From Plesiocystis pacifica SIR-1 (GTDB lineage Bacteria > Myxococcota_A > Polyangia > Nannocystales > Nannocystaceae), in assembly GCF_000170895.1 (NCBI RefSeq), contig NZ_ABCS01000001.1, positions 186,001 through 250,000 of the forward strand: DNA of 64,000 nt, in the 5' to 3' direction. Made by a program: the position numbers and the translations under genes. Numbering within the stretch: the first letter of the stretch is position 1; each line of letters starts with the position of its first letter. Shown piece by piece: positions 35,287-44,300 of the stretch. A model generated the notes under the pieces. It was not told the origin of the DNA. It ran no database searches and saw nothing but the letters and a program-made list of their open reading frames with translations.

Positions 35287-36762
35287 TCACTTTTTGGCGA
35301 GCTCGCGCAGCTGGGCCAGGCTCACGGCTCCGGTAGCGAAGGCCACGGCGATGAACGCCAGGGTCTGCGCCGTGAGCCGCACGAGCACCATCAACTTGCC
35401 GCCCGGGAGCTGGTCGAAGCCCACGCTGACCAGCACGACGGCGGCCGCAGCCAGGCCCAGCTGCGCCAGGGTCACCCACGGTGGCCGGACCGCGAACACC
35501 CGCGCGAGCCCGATGAAGGCGGCGATCGCTGCGACCCCGCCGGCCGCGAGCACGGCCGTGGCCACGCCGTGGGCGTGTTGGCTGGGGCACAGCCAAAACG
35601 CCAGGGGCACGGCGGTGAGCAGGGGCGCGGCGACGATCGCCAGGGCCGCGCGCTCCTTGCCGGCGCTGTTGCACATCCACGCGACGATGTTGGCGAAGGC
35701 GTAGCCCGAGTAGCCGAGCACCAACAGGCGCAGGTGCCCGGCCGCGGCGGCGTAGGCCTTGGGAAAGAGCAGGGTCTGGATGGGCCCGGAGGCCGAGGCC
35801 GCGACGGCGGCCATGAGCGCGAGCAGGGTCAGCGTCACCCGGATCACGCTGTCGACGTAGGTCTGGGTGCGCTCGGCGTCGTCGACCTTGGTCAGCGAGG
35901 CGACCAGGGGGAAGGCCACGAGGGCCACGGCGTTCATCAGCGCGTAGGGGATCCAGGCGACGAGCTGGGCGCTCGAGTAGTAGCCGGTCTGCTCCTTGAG
36001 GGCCTGGGTGGTCGAGAAGCTCGACAGGATCAGCAGGTCCGCGGACTGCAGCAGGTTGAGCACGGCGGTGAACAGGATCAGGGCGCCGGCGAAGGCGGCC
36101 ATGGGCGGGGCGTCGGCACGGGGCGAGCCCTCGCTCGAAGCCGGCCGGGCCGTGACCACGAGGACCACCGAGAGCCCCAGGGCGCACACCGCCGCGGCCG
36201 TGAAGCCCGCGACGATCCACGTCAGGCTCAGGGCCATGGCCGCCGCGCCGGCGATCAGCCCCGCCTTGAGGGTGGCCATGGTCACGTCGAGGGCCGCCTG
36301 CCGACCGAAGCGGCGGCTCGCGTTGAGGGTGCCGATGTTCACGGCGTAGAGGGCGTAGATCAGGCTGATCGGCGCGACGGCGCGGAGCGGCCCGACCAGG
36401 GCGGGGTCTTGCCACCAGCGGGCGAGCCAGGGCGCGGCCAAGAACACGGTGCCGCTGGCGAGGACCCCGAGCAGCGCGGCCAGGCGCAGGCCTCGACGGC
36501 GGATCGCCTGGTAGTCCGGCAGGCCCGCCTCGAACTGGGCCGAGAGCGGGCGGCTCACGGCGAACATCACCGTGTAGATGATGACCATGTTGGGCACGGC
36601 CACGGCCCGGGCGACGGTCTGGTACTGGCCGTAGCTGGCTTCGCTGATCAGGTGGGTCAGGGCCACGGCGAGGCCGTAGCCCGCGACCAGGAACCACAGC
36701 TTGGCCAGGCCCAGCCAGGCGCCGCCGGATAGGAGCTTGCCTGCGCTGTTCTCGTTGGCCAA
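35287..36762 (-). CDS. Polysaccharide flippase (Wzx/MATE-like)
   Basis: 491 residues with about 12-14 hydrophobic segments and few charged residues between them, opening LLSGGAWLGLAKLWFLVAGYG and including ASYGQYQTVARAVAVPNM early, as in O-antigen/teichoic acid exporters of the MVF superfamily. It would move lipid-linked sugars across the inner membrane. The gene is next to the GT4 gene on the same strand (131-bp gap, in which nothing else was recognised), supporting a surface polysaccharide role. No polymerase is visible in the window. Confidence 0.82.
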   Translation of the reverse strand: MANENSAGKLLSGGAWLGLAKLWFLVAGYGLAVALTHLISEASYGQYQTVARAVAVPNMVIIYTVMFAVSRPLSAQFEAGLPDYQAIRRRGLRLAALLGVLASGTVFLAAPWLARWWQDPALVGPLRAVAPISLIYALYAVNIGTLNASRRFGRQAALDVTMATLKAGLIAGAAAMALSLTWIVAGFTAAAVCALGLSVVLVVTARPASSEGSPRADAPPMAAFAGALILFTAVLNLLQSADLLILSSFSTTQALKEQTGYYSSAQLVAWIPYALMNAVALVAFPLVASLTKVDDAERTQTYVDSVIRVTLTLLALMAAVAASASGPIQTLLFPKAYAAAAGHLRLLVLGYSGYAFANIVAWMCNSAGKERAALAIVAAPLLTAVPLAFWLCPSQHAHGVATAVLAAGGVAAIAAFIGLARVFAVRPPWVTLAQLGLAAAAVVLVSVGFDQLPGGKLMVLVRLTAQTLAFIAVAFATGAVSLAQLRELAKK

Positions 36763-36807
36763 GGGCGGCCACCATAGCGCGCGCGGTCTGGGTAGACCAG
36801 ACTCGGG

Positions 36808-36813
36808 TAGACT
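36808..36813 (+). promoter_or_regulatory. Putative -10 element (TAGACT)
   Basis: TAGACT ends 6 nt before the ATG at 36820; the identical hexamer precedes the ABC transporter operon. Confidence 0.38.
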
Positions 36814-36819
36814 TCGGCG

Positions 36820-39081
36820 ATGCAGGAGGGCACGAGCTCCTCAGCGGAGACCAGCGAGGGGGCGGCGACGGTCCCCGAGACGGACGTGGAGGAGCTCGCG
36901 AGCCAAGGGGAAGGGGAGGACGCGAGCGCGCTGAGGCTGCCCGTGCGCGCGCTGTGGTGCCTGCCGGCGGCGACCGCCTTCGTCGCCGTGTTCGAGGCGG
37001 GGACCCAAGCCAGCAACCAGGGCATGGGCGTGGCCTCGCTGATCTTGTCGGCGGCGACCGGGGCCCTCGTCGGGCTGTGGCCGGCGCTGTTTTTGGTCCT
37101 CGCGGCCCTCATCGCCGGCAAGATCGGCGAGCGCTGGTCGCCCCTCGAGCGCCTGCTCGAGGCCGTGGACGAGGGGCTGCAGGCGCCTCCGGCTGCGCTG
37201 ACCGGCCTCGCGGTGGCCCTCGCCGCGGTCACGGCCGCGGTCGGGCCGAGCGTGCGGCGGATCCTCGCCGTGTCCCAGGCCAACCCCGTCGACTACCCCG
37301 AGACCCAGGGCCGGCTGTGGACGGCGGGTCTGCTCGCGGCCATCCCCGCCGCCTTCTTGGCCCTCGCGCTCCTCGCCCGCGTCGTCGAGTGGGCGCTGAG
37401 CCGCGAGGGCGCCCAGGCGCGGCCCGGGCTGTCGCGCTGGCTGCTGCGCGGGGCCTTGCTGACCATCGCCGCGCTGACCGTCGCCCACCTCGTCAGCGGC
37501 CCCTTCTTCGTCTACCTCGGCGCGCGCGTGGCCTTTGGCTTGCTCGCGGTGCTGGCCGTGTTCGCGGCGGCGTGGCTGCCCAGGCGCACGCCCACGCAGG
37601 GCTCGACGGTCCGCATGCTCGGCCAGCTGGGCGGCCTGGCGCTGGTCGTGGTGCTCGGCGTCGTCGGCCTGCGCTCGCCGGCGAACCGGGCCCTGCTGCT
37701 CCACGACACCCGCGTATTTCCCCACTACCTCGACGTCGCCCTGGGCGGCTTCGACACCGACGACGACGGCAGCTACCCGCCGTGGCTGGGCGGGGCCGAC
37801 TGCGACAACCTCGACCCCGAGCGCAGCCCGTGGCGCGTGGAGATCCCCGACAGCGGCGTCGACGAGGACTGCGACGGCGTCGACCTGGAGGCCGTCGAGG
37901 TCGCCGCGTCGCCGGCCATGCCCGAGCCGGGCGCGCTCGAGCGTCCGCCGATCTTCCTGATCAGTATCGACACCCTGCGCCTCGATCGCATGGACATCGG
38001 CGGCTACGCGCGCGTGACCATGCCGCGGGTCGCCGCCTTCGCCGAGCAGGGCCGCTGGTACGCCAACGCCCGCGCCCCGGCCAACCACACCTTCTACTCC
38101 ATGGTCAGCCTGCTCGCGGGCCAGAACACCGAGCGCTTGCTGATCCCCGGCGAGCGCCACGAGGCCGGGCGCATGGCCTTTCGGACCTGGCTGCCGGCGA
38201 CCCTGGGCAGCCTCGGCTACGCGACCGTGGCCATCAACCCGCCGCTGATCCTCGAGGGCAAGCTGCCCGCGAGCCAGCTGCGCTTCGAACACATCGAGGT
38301 CGGGCGCTACGACTTCGCCGGCAAGAACCGCGGGACCACGGCCCGGCAGGTCGTCGACGACGTCGAGCGCATCCTCGGCCAGGACCCCGGCGACCGCCCG
38401 GTGTTCGCGTGGGTGCACTTCATGGATCCCCACGCCTCCCACGAGGCCCCGGTCAAGTTCAGCGGCGACCCCGACCCGGTCCGCGACGCCTACGACAACG
38501 AGCTGCTGTGGGTCGACCTGCACCTGTCGCGGCTGCTGGCCTTCATCGACGCCCGCTACCCCGACGCGCTGGTGATCCTCACCTCGGACCACGGCGAGGA
38601 GTTCGGCGAGCGGGGCAACTACGGCCACGGCTTTTCTCTCGCCGACAGCGAGCTGCGCGTGCCCCTGGCCATCGCCGGGCCCGGGGTGCCGCCCGGGGTC
38701 GAGGCGCGCCCCGTGTCGCTCGTTGGGGTCGCGCCGACGGTGCTCGAGCTCCTCGGCGTGCCGGTGCCCGCCGGGATGTCACCCTCGCGCTTGCTCGAGC
38801 TGCCCGCCGAGGGCGCTGCCAGCTCGCTCTCGGCCAACCCCGCCTACCTGTGGAACGAGCCGCGCATGGAGCTGGCCCTGGTCGCCGAGCACGAGGGGGC
38901 GACCTGGAAGCTCGTCCACGGGCGCATGCGCAACACCTGGCTGCTCTACGACCTCGACGCGGATCCGGCCGAGACCCACAACCTCGTGGGCGAGCGGCCG
39001 GCGGTGCTCGAGGCCATGCAGGAGCGTCTGGCCGAGGCCGTGGCCGCCGAGCGCTCGGACCCTGGCGCGCGGGTCGACTGA
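36820..39081 (+). CDS. Membrane-anchored sulfatase/phosphotransferase-fold protein with MopE-type metal-binding motif
   Basis: 753 residues. An acidic N-terminus (~1-40) is followed by six or more membrane helices (~45-300), then an unusual insert FDTDDDG ... GGADCDNLDPE ... VDEDCDGVDLE (~308-352), the pattern of the short calcium/copper-binding-like repeats found in MopE and many myxobacterial surface proteins. From ~370 the alkaline phosphatase/sulfatase fold appears: FLISIDTLRLDRMDIGGY, WVHFMDPHASHEAP, ILTSDHGEEFGERGNYGHG. The nucleophile position after DTLR is not a clear C-x-P-x-R sulfatase site, so phosphoglycerol- or phosphoethanolamine-transferase-like activity is possible. It probably modifies envelope lipids or glycans in the periplasm. 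Confidence 0.8.
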   Translation: MQEGTSSSAETSEGAATVPETDVEELASQGEGEDASALRLPVRALWCLPAATAFVAVFEAGTQASNQGMGVASLILSAATGALVGLWPALFLVLAALIAGKIGERWSPLERLLEAVDEGLQAPPAALTGLAVALAAVTAAVGPSVRRILAVSQANPVDYPETQGRLWTAGLLAAIPAAFLALALLARVVEWALSREGAQARPGLSRWLLRGALLTIAALTVAHLVSGPFFVYLGARVAFGLLAVLAVFAAAWLPRRTPTQGSTVRMLGQLGGLALVVVLGVVGLRSPANRALLLHDTRVFPHYLDVALGGFDTDDDGSYPPWLGGADCDNLDPERSPWRVEIPDSGVDEDCDGVDLEAVEVAASPAMPEPGALERPPIFLISIDTLRLDRMDIGGYARVTMPRVAAFAEQGRWYANARAPANHTFYSMVSLLAGQNTERLLIPGERHEAGRMAFRTWLPATLGSLGYATVAINPPLILEGKLPASQLRFEHIEVGRYDFAGKNRGTTARQVVDDVERILGQDPGDRPVFAWVHFMDPHASHEAPVKFSGDPDPVRDAYDNELLWVDLHLSRLLAFIDARYPDALVILTSDHGEEFGERGNYGHGFSLADSELRVPLAIAGPGVPPGVEARPVSLVGVAPTVLELLGVPVPAGMSPSRLLELPAEGAASSLSANPAYLWNEPRMELALVAEHEGATWKLVHGRMRNTWLLYDLDADPAETHNLVGERPAVLEAMQERLAEAVAAERSDPGARVD

Positions 39082-39111
39082 GCGATGCTGGAACCTCCCA
39101 GGGAGCCTGGC

Positions 39112-39528
39112 TCAGACCGCTTGCTTGGTGAGCGTCTGGCCCAGGCGGCTCGAGGCCTCGAGGATCGCGGCCCGCGTCGCGCCGCCGAGCTCGAGGGAGC
39201 TCAGGACCTCTTCCATCTCGCCGCTCGGGTAAGCCTTGATGTCCGCGCCCAGCCAGGACACGGCCGTCACGAGCCCACGCACGAGGCGATCGTTGGTCAA
39301 GATGATGGTCGACAGTCCCCGCTTCTTCGCCACGTCCGCGGCGAGCTGCCGCTGCACGCTCGTCACGCGGATCGTGCCCATGCTGATGCCCAGGTAGGTG
39401 TCGATGGGCAGCTCGTCCATGTCGCGGACGAGCTGTTCCCAGAGGGAGTCGGGCACGGAGCCCGTTCCGTTGACAACCACGAGCATGTTGTCGACGCGCT
39501 CCCAGTTCAAGACGCTGTGATCGGTCAT
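39112..39528 (-). CDS. Small conserved-type protein, possible STAS-like fold
   Basis: 138 residues, ATG 39528 with AGGAGC upstream. The alternating hydrophobic strands and helices (NMLVVVNGTGSVPD ... GISMGTIRVTSVQRQLAADVAKKRG ... STIILTNDRLVRGLVTAVSWLG) resemble the STAS/SpoIIAA-like proteins that many myxobacteria carry next to signalling genes, but no definitive motif was recognised. No signal peptide or membrane helix is present. It is a single cytoplasmic gene between the sulfatase-fold gene and the UbiA gene. Function unknown. Confidence 0.6.
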   Translation of the reverse strand: MTDHSVLNWERVDNMLVVVNGTGSVPDSLWEQLVRDMDELPIDTYLGISMGTIRVTSVQRQLAADVAKKRGLSTIILTNDRLVRGLVTAVSWLGADIKAYPSGEMEEVLSSLELGGATRAAILEASSRLGQTLTKQAV

Positions 39529-39588
39529 GATGTTGCTCCTAACTGGGAACAGCCTACAGTAGCCATTCCTTTGTGAGCAACCCTGACA

Positions 39589-40518
39589 TCACATGACAAA
39601 TATACCGGCCCCAATGACCGCGCAATACCAGTAGGTGTGGAGCATGTAGGTCGTGTGATCGGCCGCTGGGCCGCGCCTACGCACCGTGCGGTACGCGACG
39701 AGGAGGTTGAGGGCCGTCAGACCAATCTCGATGGACTGGGTCAACACGCTCCATTGTGCGGGGGCAAATAAGAACACATGGACGATTATGGGGGTGCAGG
39801 CAATGCTGATGGCTACGATCCACCGCGACCGATCCTGGCCCATGGTGACCGGGAGTGTTCCTCGGGACATGGCTCGGTCGCCGTCGACGTCGCGAAAGTC
39901 CTGAAGGTTGAGGGTCGCCCCGAAGATGACGGCGATGACGATGATCCATCGCCAGGCGAGGGCATCGAGGGGCGCAACAATCTCCCAGGCCGCCGCGAGC
40001 AGCACCAAGACGCCGAGGCCGATGAACACCACGTTCTTGGTGAACCAGTGCCGGTCGAGGCCGAACAGGTTGTAGAATAAAAACACCAGCTCCCAGGCCA
40101 GGGCCCAGCGCGTCAGGCCCTGCCCGCCGAGGAGCATGGCGACCAGCGGGAACGCGACCAGCGCGAGGGCGAGGCGCTCGAGCGCACCCCGGGTCTCGAG
40201 CAGGCCCGAGGGGATGACTCGATCTGGTTTGTTGAGGCGGTCCTCCTCGATGCCGACGACCTGGTTGCACAGGCAAAAGGCGTAGATGGCGAGGCCGAAG
40301 TAGGCCAGGCAGCCGGCGACGTTCCCGAAGCACTCGAGCAGCCCCCAACTCCCGCTGACTCGAGTCGCCGCCAGCACCATCAGCAGGCCCGGAATCACCG
40401 ATGCCGACAGATCGCGAAAGACGAGTCTGTAGGTGATCTCGAGCTCCCTTCGGAGCAGAGTGACGACATTGAGTGACCCGGAGGCCCCAACCAAATAGGG
40501 TTGATGGGGAGGACGCAT
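39589..40518 (-). CDS. UbiA-family membrane prenyltransferase or terpene cyclase
   Basis: 309 residues from ATG 40518; an in-frame ATG at 40563 is possible but overlaps the candidate -10. Seven to nine membrane helices surround the two Asp-rich diphosphate motifs: CNQVVGIEEDRLNKPDR (Asn85, Asp93, Asp99) and QDFRDVDGDRAMSRGTLP (Asp207, Asp210, Asp214). The first motif, with EED and NKPDR, is of the type common in fungal UbiA proteins, some of which are sesquiterpene cyclases, rather than the plain NDxxDxxxD of UbiA/MenA. A P450 lies directly upstream on the same strand. Likely product: a prenylated or cyclised terpenoid precursor. Confidence 0.82.
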   Translation of the reverse strand: MRPPHQPYLVGASGSLNVVTLLRRELEITYRLVFRDLSASVIPGLLMVLAATRVSGSWGLLECFGNVAGCLAYFGLAIYAFCLCNQVVGIEEDRLNKPDRVIPSGLLETRGALERLALALVAFPLVAMLLGGQGLTRWALAWELVFLFYNLFGLDRHWFTKNVVFIGLGVLVLLAAAWEIVAPLDALAWRWIIVIAVIFGATLNLQDFRDVDGDRAMSRGTLPVTMGQDRSRWIVAISIACTPIIVHVFLFAPAQWSVLTQSIEIGLTALNLLVAYRTVRRRGPAADHTTYMLHTYWYCAVIGAGIFVM

Positions 40519-40561
40519 CGGCTGAATTTCCCAACGGCCCAAGGCGACCGTTTTCAGCCAC

Positions 40562-40589
40562 ACTGTAGTGGGGCAAGATGCCCCGTCAA
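40562..40589 (-). promoter_or_regulatory. Sigma70-like promoter of the UbiA gene with a palindrome in the spacer
   Basis: On the minus strand TTGACG (40589-40584), 16 bp, TACAGT (40567-40562). The spacer and the edge of the -35 are filled by an exact hairpin GGGGCA-3 nt-TGCCCC (40570-40584, read on the plus strand), where a repressor could sit. The rest of the 40519-40815 gap is AT-rich for this genome, and no gene was found in it. Confidence 0.4.
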
Positions 40590-40815
40590 CAAAAAAAATC
40601 CAGTAGAGATGTATAAGATACAGAATTGCATCGGGTGAAGTATTAGCGAACGCCTTTCTGTTGCTTTCTAGCTGTGTTTCATCGCTGTGCAGAAAATTCG
40701 GACTGTAATGTCGGGTGAGTCGCGTTGCGATTTTGGCGCGACCAATTTCATGTCTACTGAAAAGTCTGGGCGCGATGAGCGACAGAGTATGAAGCTAAAC
40801 TATGGGGCCGGTTTT

Positions 40816-42192
40816 TTAGACACTTTGTGAACTGTTGGTGTTCGTTCGCGAAGCGAGGCGAACCCAGACGCCGTCGGCGGACCCCAGCGTCCCGGCGAAC
40901 ACGGGCTCGGAAGGCCGGTCGGCCGGTCGGGGGGTGAAGCGGCGCAGCATCGCCGCGAGCGCGAGCTTGCCCTCCATCATCGCCAGGCCCATGCCGATGC
41001 ACTGGCGCTGCCCGGCGCCGAAGGGCATCCACGACAGGCGCGGGCGCTGGCGTCCGTCGAGGAAGCGGGCGGGGTCGAAGCGCTCGGGCTCCGACCAGTG
41101 CGCCGGGTTGCGGTGGATGAGCCAGGGCAGGACCAGGACCTGCCGGCCCGCGGGCACCTCGTAGCCGCCGAGTGTCACGTCCTCGACGACGCGGCGCGGG
41201 AGCAAGGGCGCCGAGGGGAACAGGCGCAGCCCCTCGCGGAAGGTCGCGTCGAGGAAGGGCTCGGCGAGATCGTCCTCGCACGCGTCGAGCCGCGCCTGGA
41301 GGGTGGCGACCACCTCGGGCTGGTCTGCGAGGGCCGTCATGGTCCACGCCAGGGCCTGCGCGGTGGTCTCGTAGCCCGCGGTGTAGAGCACCACGATCTC
41401 GTCGAGGAGCTGGCGATCGGACATGGCCCCGTCCTCACCGGCGGCGTGGGCCAGCATGCTCAGCAGGTCCGCGCCGACCGCTCCCGAGCGTCGGCGCTCG
41501 GCGATCAGCTCGAGGATGATCTCGTGGACCACGCCCATGGCGGCCTTGAGGCGGCCGACCCCGGGGACCGGCATCCACGAGGGCAGCGCCCCCGTGACGG
41601 CGCCGAGCATGAAGCTGCCGAGCACGGTCCCGAAGGCGTCGCGCAGGCGCTCGAAGGTCTCGGCCTCGAGCTCGCAGCCGAACAGCAGGCGAGTGGTCAG
41701 GGTCCCGAGCAGCTTGGCCGTCCACGTCGAGACGTCGAAGGTCTGGCCGTGGGCGGCCTGCTCGTCGAGCTCGACGACCAGCTCGTCGATGGTCACCGCC
41801 ATCACCTCGCGGAAGCCCTGAATCCGCTTGCGCCGAAACTGAGGGTTCATTAGGCGCCGCTGCTTTCGCCATAGCTCACCCTCGGAAAATGCCAGCCCCT
41901 GGCCCGTGTATTTGCGCAGCTGCGCCCACATGTTCCCACCCTTATCGAAGTACTTGGCCTGCTTGACCAGCACCTCCTCTGCGTGGAACGCGTCACCAAT
42001 GACCACGAGTTCATCCAGGCCGATATCGAGCACGAACAGGTCCCCACACTCTGCCCGCGCCTCCTCGAAGAACTCCGGGCGACGCCGAATCATGCGGTGT
42101 AGGCAGCCGATTAGCGGCAACCCCGGAGCCCGCGGGAGCTCGGCGAAGGGGTGCGCAGATGTGGGCAGGGCGTGGTGGGAAACTGAGTCCAT
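40816..42192 (-). CDS. Cytochrome P450
   Basis: 458 residues. The I-helix oxygen motif is YTAGYETTAQAL, the K-helix ExxR is FREGLR, and the heme loop is FGAGQRQCIG with Cys398 as ligand. No membrane anchor is present, so it is soluble. The sequence resembles class I fatty acid/terpene-oxidising P450s broadly, without a subfamily call. It lies 252 bp upstream of the UbiA gene on the same strand with a similar promoter, so it likely oxidises the UbiA product. Redox partners are not encoded in the window. Confidence 0.93.
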   Translation of the reverse strand: MDSVSHHALPTSAHPFAELPRAPGLPLIGCLHRMIRRRPEFFEEARAECGDLFVLDIGLDELVVIGDAFHAEEVLVKQAKYFDKGGNMWAQLRKYTGQGLAFSEGELWRKQRRLMNPQFRRKRIQGFREVMAVTIDELVVELDEQAAHGQTFDVSTWTAKLLGTLTTRLLFGCELEAETFERLRDAFGTVLGSFMLGAVTGALPSWMPVPGVGRLKAAMGVVHEIILELIAERRRSGAVGADLLSMLAHAAGEDGAMSDRQLLDEIVVLYTAGYETTAQALAWTMTALADQPEVVATLQARLDACEDDLAEPFLDATFREGLRLFPSAPLLPRRVVEDVTLGGYEVPAGRQVLVLPWLIHRNPAHWSEPERFDPARFLDGRQRPRLSWMPFGAGQRQCIGMGLAMMEGKLALAAMLRRFTPRPADRPSEPVFAGTLGSADGVWVRLASRTNTNSSQSV

Positions 42193-42231
42193 CTATAAAT
42201 GGATATAGCACTGTTGAGCTCAGATACATTG

Positions 42232-42259
42232 TCTGTAGGTACAGTTATTAAATTGTCAA
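42232..42259 (-). promoter_or_regulatory. Sigma70-like promoter of the P450 gene
   Basis: On the minus strand TTGACA (42259-42254), 16 bp, TACAGA (42237-42232), about 40 bp before the ATG at 42192. It closely matches the promoter of the UbiA gene (TTGACG-N16-TACAGT). The 216-bp gap 42193-42408 is AT-rich and holds no gene. Confidence 0.45.
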
Positions 42260-42408
42260 TTGAGACTACAAATGGAAAGTGACCGGGTGTCGAATTGTAA
42301 AATTGAACAATGACCTTTGGGACACCGCGCTCGAGTGTCGGTACGAATGACAGTTCGAAGGTGGGGTCTGGTAGCCGCCGACGCCGACCCGCCGACCTGT
42401 CCGCTCAC

Positions 42409-44214
42409 CTACCGGCCGGCGAGCACGGCCAAGAGCGCGGCGTTGGGCTCGAGGCCCGCATCGTCGGCGGCGTAGGCCGGGGCGATGCGCTCGACGAAGA
42501 ACATGTCCACGGGTCCGAGGCCCTTGGCCTCGACGGGGCCGCGCGGGGTGGTCACGAAGTACGCGGCGATCTGGGCGTGGGTCGGCGCGGACACGTTGAT
42601 GCGATCGGCCGCGCTCGACGACTCCATGCGCGCGGCGGTGTTGACCGTCTCGCCCCACACGTCGTAGGCGAGCTTGGCCCGGCCGATGATGCCGGCGATG
42701 AGCGGGCCGCTGTGCAGGCCCACGCGCACGGACCAGGGCGGCTTGATCTGGCCGTCGGCGGCCGGGCTGGCCGCGTAGGCGCGGACCGCCTCGCGCAGGT
42801 GCAGGGCGGCCAAGGTCGCGGCGAGGGCGTGGCGCGGGTGCGGGTCGGGCAGGCCCGCGACGGCCATGTAGGCGTCGCCGATGGTCTTGAGCTTCTCCAG
42901 CTGCCAGCGGGCCGCCACGTCGTCAAAGGCCCGGAACAAGCGGTCGAGCTCGGCGACCAGGCTGCGCGGCTCGAGGGTGGTCGAGATGCGCGTGAACCCG
43001 ACCAGGTCGGCGAACACCACCGTCGCGTCTTCGTGGTGTTTGGGGTCGACGCGCTGGTGGAGCTTGAGCTCGCGGACGATGCTGGCCGGCATCACGTCGA
43101 GGAGCAGGCGCTCGGTGACCTCGGCCTCGCGGCGGGCGGCGGCGATCTGAGTGCCGATCGCGAGGCTGCGCGCGCGGGCGGCCGCGTCCTCCCGGGCCAG
43201 CTCCGAGGTCAGGCGCAGCTGCTCGCGCATGGTCTCGACGGCCCCGCTCAGATCGCCGGCGCTCAGCTGCAGCTCGGTCTGGACCGCGAGGCCGTCGAGC
43301 TCGCTGTGGCGCAGGCCGTGCTCGCGGGCCTCGGCGATGGCTCGCTCGAGGGGGGGCAGGACCTCGGGGCCGGGCCCGGGGGCGCGCCGGCAGGACTCGA
43401 GAACGAGCTGAGCCTTGCTCGCCTGGATGCGGATGTCGACGAGCAGCTGGGGCTGGCGGATGTCGCGGCTGCGGGCTCGCGTGAGCAGCTCGAGGGCGCG
43501 CTGGGCCGCGCTCGCAATCACCTCGGGGTCTGAGGCGGAGTCCGGGCCCGCCACCGCGGCGAGCTCGAGCTTGGCCATGGACAGGTCGGAGTGGGCCAGG
43601 CCGAGGGGCACGCGGCTGGCCTCCCACAGCACGTGGGACTCGGCCAGGTGCGCCCGCGCGTCGTCGAGGCGACCGGCCTCGAGCTCGAGATCGGCCATCA
43701 GCCCGAGGGTCCGGGCCCGGCCCACGGTGTAGTCGGCGGCCTCGAACTGGGGCAGGGCGCGGGCGTACCAGCCGCGCCCTTCCTCGGCGTCCCCGAGGCG
43801 GTGGTAGACCGTGCCGAGGTTGTGCAGCGCCCAGCCGAGCAGGACCGGGTCGTCGAGGCGCTCGGCCAGCTCGCGGGTGCGCAGGGCGTGGGACAGGGCC
43901 AGCTCCGCCGCGCCGAGGTTGAGGTGCAGGTGGGTCAGCATGTCCTCGACCGTGGCCAGGCCGCGCTCGTCACCGAGGGCGGTCAGCAGGTCGTGGGCCG
44001 CGTTGGTGTAGCGGGCGCTGCTGCGGGTCGCGCCCGCGGTCATCTCGACGTAGCCGAGGTTGCGCATGGCGAGGGCGCGGGTCTGCGGCTCGGCGCTGGT
44101 CAGGGCGGGCTCGCTGAGGGCCCGGGCGCGATCGGGGTCTTCGAGGGCGAGCTGCCACGCGAGGGCGACGGCCTCGGCGAGGCGCGCTTGGGTCTCGGCG
44201 GGGGCCTCGGCCAT
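42409..44214 (-). CDS. Class III adenylate cyclase with N-terminal TPR region
   Basis: 601 residues from ATG 44214, 7 nt after TAGATT. Residues ~30-330 are helical TPR-like repeats (LGWALHNLGTVYHRLGDAEEG and similar). The C-terminal cyclase domain (~390-575) has the metal Asp residues in VVFADLVGFT and TIGDAYMAVAG, the adenine-specifying Lys in EKLKTIGD and Asp in AYDVWGETVN, and the transition-state Asn/Arg in VNTAARM, so it should make cAMP from ATP. No membrane segment is seen; TPRs suggest activation by a protein partner. It diverges from the unknown membrane protein at 44301. Confidence 0.9.
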   Translation of the reverse strand: MAEAPAETQARLAEAVALAWQLALEDPDRARALSEPALTSAEPQTRALAMRNLGYVEMTAGATRSSARYTNAAHDLLTALGDERGLATVEDMLTHLHLNLGAAELALSHALRTRELAERLDDPVLLGWALHNLGTVYHRLGDAEEGRGWYARALPQFEAADYTVGRARTLGLMADLELEAGRLDDARAHLAESHVLWEASRVPLGLAHSDLSMAKLELAAVAGPDSASDPEVIASAAQRALELLTRARSRDIRQPQLLVDIRIQASKAQLVLESCRRAPGPGPEVLPPLERAIAEAREHGLRHSELDGLAVQTELQLSAGDLSGAVETMREQLRLTSELAREDAAARARSLAIGTQIAAARREAEVTERLLLDVMPASIVRELKLHQRVDPKHHEDATVVFADLVGFTRISTTLEPRSLVAELDRLFRAFDDVAARWQLEKLKTIGDAYMAVAGLPDPHPRHALAATLAALHLREAVRAYAASPAADGQIKPPWSVRVGLHSGPLIAGIIGRAKLAYDVWGETVNTAARMESSSAADRINVSAPTHAQIAAYFVTTPRGPVEAKGLGPVDMFFVERIAPAYAADDAGLEPNAALLAVLAGR

Positions 44215-44221
44215 GGTCGGG

Positions 44222-44227
44222 AATCTA
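44222..44227 (-). promoter_or_regulatory. Putative -10 element (TAGATT)
   Basis: TAGATT on the minus strand ends 7 nt before the ATG at 44214 and argues against the longer in-frame start at 44295. Confidence 0.35.
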
Positions 44228-44300
44228 CCAACCTGGGCTGGGGGCGACCCCCCGCGTCGTGGAGGGTATGGTGTGGGCAGGCGACGAGGATCCACGGGGC

